Positions 25,201-31,200 of a stretch of DNA of 64,000 nt are shown here, piece after piece (position 1 is the first letter of the stretch; each line of letters opens with the position of its first letter). Source of the DNA: Cepaea nemoralis (Eukaryota > Mollusca > Gastropoda > Stylommatophora > Helicidae); the NCBI GenBank assembly GCA_014155875.1, contig JACEFZ010021689.1, forward strand, positions 216,001-280,000, read 5' to 3'. Position numbers and translations under genes: made by a program. The notes beneath the pieces were generated by a model. The model saw nothing but the letters and a program-made list of their open reading frames with translations, did not search any database and had not been told where the DNA came from.

Positions 25201-28200
25201 GTGCCATGTAGCAATGAGCGGGTATACAGTACCATTGCTATGTACTAATAGAGGGTATACAGTACAGCTAACAATCAACAAGAGTAGAGTTAACAACAGT
25301 ATATCGACAGTCACCCCAAAAATAGCAATGGTACTGTATACCAGCTCATTGCTACATGGCAGTGAGGTCCAGCACATCTCCTGGTAACCATTTTAGGCCG
25401 GGTCCCCATAGAAGCCCTGGTCAGTTTTCAACATTCACATCCACCCAGATACTCTTTGAACCCGTGCCAGCCAGGCTGGCAGGTGGGTGTCTAACCGTAA
25501 TGTAACCACGACTTCCATGAACAATATGCATGGAATATATCTAGTTGAGATTCATCATTTCATTGAGTTTCGTTCAGATTCATCACTTTATTGAGTTGAA
25601 TCATTTTATCATTCTCTTTCCACACACGCACGCACGCGCGCGCGAGCGCGCGCACATGCAGTAGTGGTTATTTTGCTTTGCTTGTTCAGTGGTGCGGGTT
25701 TAATCTCCAACAATGTTGAACACTGGGGTCAATCTGGCTGGTTACTGTAGACGTGAAATAATTTTCTAGGAATTGTCTGGGTAGGAAATGTAGCAAGGAA
25801 GAGAACAGACTACTCCACCCCATAGTGCCAAAACCTTGAATGTGTGAAAAGCTAACAAGCTGTTTAAACAATGGTATTGTAACATATAATTTGGTGAAAG
25901 GGTACTATATACAGGCATGTTTCCTGTTCATTGTGACTGAAAGGTTTGAGAATATTGTGTCTCTATTTATAGTAGATAAAATACAGTATAATTATGATCC
26001 AGTGGTGCACATATCACTAAATTTATACACCAAGTAAGAAAACATATTTGGCAATCTCTTGAAATTGAACTAGCAGACTTTGAGGAAACCTGGAATACTC
26101 CTTGAAACTGTAAAATTTGCTATAAGAAACTTGTAAATTTGGTTTAAATATATAAACAATGACACACACAGATGTATGCAGAGATATATGGATACAGGAG
26201 AGAGAAAGAGGGAGAGAGCATGTATGCCAATATGCATGTGCCCTACCTACTGCATATACTACAGAGTACATTGTCAGCCCTAGGTAGAAAAAGAATGGCT
26301 CAAACAGAAAGAAAAGCATATAATTACTCTATCATATATTAAACATCTTCCATGGTTTTTCTTTTTCAGGTACAAATCTTCAAGCCCTCATTGACCACAC
26401 TCAGGATAAGTCAAAGCGCTCTGCGGCAGAAATTGTTTTGGTCATCTCCAATGTACCGGATGTAGCCGGCCTGACCCGAGCCCAGAGAGCAGGCATTAAA
26501 ACAGTGGTAAGTACCTGAGAATAGTTTCAACTAGAAACTTCTTTGTTATCTTGAGAATAGTTTAAACTAGAAATTCCTTTATTTGGGACGCATAGGGCAC
26601 ATGAAATAGAGAGAGACCTGAAAACACATGGAGAAGAGAGTTAAAGGCAGGGTTGAATAATAGGAGGATATGGACGGAGCTGCTAGAGACAGCAAACGAT
26701 AGGATGACTTAGAGTGTGTTGGTTGAGGACTTGTGTTCCAGTGGGGGATAAAAGGCAGGCAAGTTGATAAATTCTATGACCCACAAATGATGTTCAATCA
26801 ATCAAACAATCCGGTGCCGTCTCCACAATGAAGGTTGGCTGCAATGGATCTCCAACACTGTCTGTCTCTTGCCCTGACTACATTCTGTCAGATTGATATT
26901 CGCCCATCTCTTGATGTTATTTTTCCACTTGTCATTAGTTGTCTACCTCTTGCTTCGCTTGCCTTCAACCTTGCCCTCCAGTATGGTTTTTATGAGAATG
27001 CTATGTCTTTTAATGTGGCCGAAACATTTCACTTGCCTCTTTATATCTTACATCAACTCTCTCTTCATTCTCAGTTTTTCTAGAACATCTGCATTTCATT
27101 GTTTTTGTTTCCATGAAATACTACCACCACACGAATGATGTTATAAATATCCAGATGGTTCTTAACAGAAAAAAAAAGGTTCCCCACCCCTGATATGGAG
27201 AGTTGATTCAGACTTACCTGCTAAAAGTATAAGAAACCGCTATTGACATTTAGATATCATTGGGGGAAACAGAGCATGGGGTAGACTCCCCACAAGCAGT
27301 GGGTGATTGGAATAACAGAGACAGTGGTTATTTGTAGTGTTTGTGTCTTAATAGACATGGCATGGTACTCGATACATGCCTATAGGTGCTCCATCTCCCT
27401 CAGCAGATATCGAAGTGTATGGATGTTAACCACCCCATTGCACACCAGGTGGATGCACATCTAACATGCAATTGATATGTGGCTTTAGTTCCTTTGTGTT
27501 CAATGTTATCTCAGTCTGCACATTTTTGTCTCATTGCCTGCTGCATCATTATACATAGATCTTTTCATATTATACTTGCTTGGTTGTAGATTATCCATTT
27601 CAAAATTATCTGGTATAGAATGTTCTAGAAGCCAGCCACATCTTCCCCGTCTTTTCATAGACTTGAATGTTATGACATTGTGTCCAGACAGGTGTTTGTA
27701 GTTTGTCACACTAACAAAAGGCACCTGTACATACATCTATCCGTTTTTGACTCTCTTTATCACTGACAGTGGATAGATAATATGGGGACTTTTGGTATAA
27801 TGATTCCCTGCGAGCCATCAGAAGGCAGCAGTTACTGCCTCCGATTCCATTCCGGTTGTTGTGAGACAATGAACACCATCTTGTCTGCAGCCCACTCAAA
27901 GGTCCATGTCAAGAAGCTCTTCGTTACCTGATGCTGAAAGGCAAAACACAGAAAGCAGAGGACAGAAGATTAACCCTGTTAGTCAGGAAAGGCGCTTGAA
28001 ACAAAATATGCATCTGCAAATGTGCTCATCACTATCAACTTTTACCCATAGTTCTTCACTGTGGTTTGCTTATTTGCCAGGTAATTGATCACAAAGGATA
28101 CAAGTCGAGAGCAGAATTTGACACAGCAGTTCACGAAGTTCTGGTGCAGCATGGGATAGAGTTTGTTTGCCTGGCTGGATTTATGAGGATTCTCACAGGT

Positions 28201-31200
28201 TTGTACTTTGACGACTTGTCTTTGTTTTAATGTTGGTTTGTCTGGGGGTTCAATTCTAGGTAGAATCAGGTTCCTCGCTAGTATAGCTTTATGCCCATGT
28301 GTTACCAGGGCCCATAAGGGAAGCTAAGAATAGAAACAATGTAAGCTACCATGCATGTCATAAAGGCATCTAAGGAAGGTTGGCTTGAGACTGGCTCCCT
28401 CTTCTATAGAAAACTTTGGCTGCAAAATCCAACCCGTCGTGAACAAGTTCAAAGACAGAAGGGCTTGGCGTGAGTTGGTTGAGAACCTGTTGGGAGATGA
28501 AAGACAAACTCCAACCAGTCGTGAACAAGTTCAAGGACAGAAGGGCTTGGTGTGCATTAGTTGAGCATCTATTGGGAGATGAAAGACAAACTCCAACCAA
28601 CCGTGAACAAGTTCATAGACAGAAGGGCTTGGTGTGCGTTAGTTGAGAACCTGTTGGGGTGATGAAAGACAAACTCCAAGCAGCTGTGAACAAGTTCATA
28701 GACATAGACAGAAGGGCTTGGTGTGAGTTGGTTGAGAACCTGTTGGGAGATGAAAGACAAACTCCGAGCAGCCATGAACAAGTTCATAGACAGAAGGGCT
28801 TGGTGTGAGTTGGTTGAGAATCAGTTGGGAGATGAAAGACAAACTCCGAGCAGCCATGAACAAGTTCATAGACAGAAGGGCTTGGTGTGAGTTGGTTGAG
28901 AACCTGTTGGGAGATGAAAGACAAACTCCGAGCAGCCATGAACAAGTTCATAGACAGAAGGGCTTGGTGTGAGTTGGTTGAGAATCTGTTGGGAGATGAA
29001 AGACAAACTCCAACCAGTTGTGAACAAGTTCATAGACAGAAGGGCTTGGTGTGAGTTGGTTGAGAATCTGTTGGGAGATGAAAGACAAACTCCAACCAGT
29101 TGTGAACAAGTTCATAGACAGAAGGGCTTGGTGTGAGTTGGTTGAGAATCTGTTGGGAGATGAAAGACAAACTCCAACCAGCCGTGAACAAGTTCATAGA
29201 AAGAAGGGCTTGGTGTGAGTTGGTTGAGAATCTGTTGGGAGATGGAAGACAAACTCTAACCAGTTGTGAACAAATTCATAGACATAGACAGAAGGGCTTG
29301 GTGTGTGTTGGTTGAGAATCTATTGGGAGATGAAAGACAAACTCCAACCAGCCGTGAACAAGTTCATAGACATAGACAGAAGGGCTTGGTGTGAGTTGGT
29401 TGAGAATCTATTGGGAGATGAAAGACAAACTCTAACCAGCCGTGAACAAGTTCATAGACATAGACAGAAGGGCTTGGTGTGAGTTGGTTGAGAATCTATT
29501 GGGAGATGAAAGACAAACTCCAACCAGCCGTGAACAAGTTCATAGACAGAAGGGCTTGGTGTGAGTTGGTTGAGAATCTATTGGGAGATGAAAGACAAAC
29601 TCCAACCAGCCGTGAACAAGTTCATAGACAGAAGGGCTTGGTGTGAGTTGGTTGAGAATCTATTGGGAGATGAAAGACACTCCAACCAGCCGTGAACAAG
29701 TTCATAGACATAGACAGAAGGGCTTGGTGTGCGTTAGTTGAGCATCTATTGGGAAATGAAAGACAAATTCCAACCAGTCGTGAACAAGTTCATAGACAGA
29801 AGGGCTTGGTGTGCGTTAGTTGAGCATCTATTGGGAGATGAAAGACAAACTCCAACCAGCCGTGAACAAGTTCATAGACAGAAGGGCTTGGTGTGCGTTA
29901 GTTGAGAACCTGTTGGGGTGATGAAAGACAAACTCCAAGCAGCCGTGAACAAGTTCATAGACAGAAGGGCTTGGTGTGAGTTGGTTGAGCATCTATTGGG
30001 AGGTGAAAGCCAAACTCCAACCAGTCGTGAACAAGTTCAAGGACAGAAGGGCTTGGTGTGCGTTAGTTGAGAACCTGTTGGGAGATGAAAGACAACAGAT
30101 GATGATGGTGTAGTATGGTTTTATGGTCAATCCAGCTTTGTAGAAAAAGTTACTGGATATTTTTAAGTGATTTCTCGGAAGGTAAGATTTCACAGAAGGG
30201 ATTACAAGTTACCATGCCATATTATTCCATGGCTTAGTATAGATATAGTCAGATATGACTAAGCTACAGTATAACAGTAGATGGTACTATCTGTTTTCTT
30301 TAGTGCTGAATGTTGGGCGGCACACACCAAACCTGACACCCCACATTGTGCCAACGGCTTTGGGTAGAGGAGCTCAATTGGGAAGGTTTTACCCTAGTGT
30401 GAGGAAATGCAACCTAAAGACTAAATGTCATGGCAGGGCAGACCAGGCGCGAAGCCTTGGTCATCAACTGGTCTAGAATCAAAGCTCCGATAGATGGACA
30501 GTTAGAGCATTGCTTTGCTGATCTGGCAGCTTCTGCACCTTGTCTTGTTCCAGACATATTAGTGTTATCTTTCCTCTGCAGTAAACTAGGCAGAGGGATC
30601 ATACTGCATGGGCAACACATGGTCTCTAAATTCAGCCCTGGCTTTGTACTATGGAGAGGTATAACTCCATTTTACAAACTATCGTCTGTCAAGACTAGTA
30701 TATATGAACGTCTAACATTTCACATCCATAGGGCAGCATCTGCTATGAGAGTACCCTTATTTATACAGTTGGTTCATTGTTTGTAGTTATTAAATCATAG
30801 ATGTTTGAAACATTAACAAACAGATTGCAAGATATAAGTAAACAAGTTTGATGAAATGTATATACAAGTTGAATCTTAACTAGATTTATTGATTGTAATT
30901 TCAGGAGAATTTGTCAATAAGTGGACGGGTCGAATGTTGAACATTCATCCATCCCTGCTTCCGTCCTTCAAGGGAGCCCATGCTCAGAAGTTAGCAATAG
31001 AAGCAGGGGTTCGAATTTCCGGCTGCACAATTCATTTTGTTGCTGTAAGACATTTTCAGTCTTGATTTATTGATTATAACTGTCATGATTGCATGTACAT
31101 TTACTGGTCCTATGTTCAATAATGGGGTGGGATGTCTTAGAGGTTATGGTGCCTACCTCTGGCTTGTTCAGACCCGGTTCGTTTCATGGTCTAGACTTTT

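Noticed and set aside
27340..28070. Possible RNase H or other coding remnant on the minus strand
   Set aside because: A few residues ([12 protein letters not shown]) resemble RNase H, but the neighbouring blocks do not follow; too weak to annotate.
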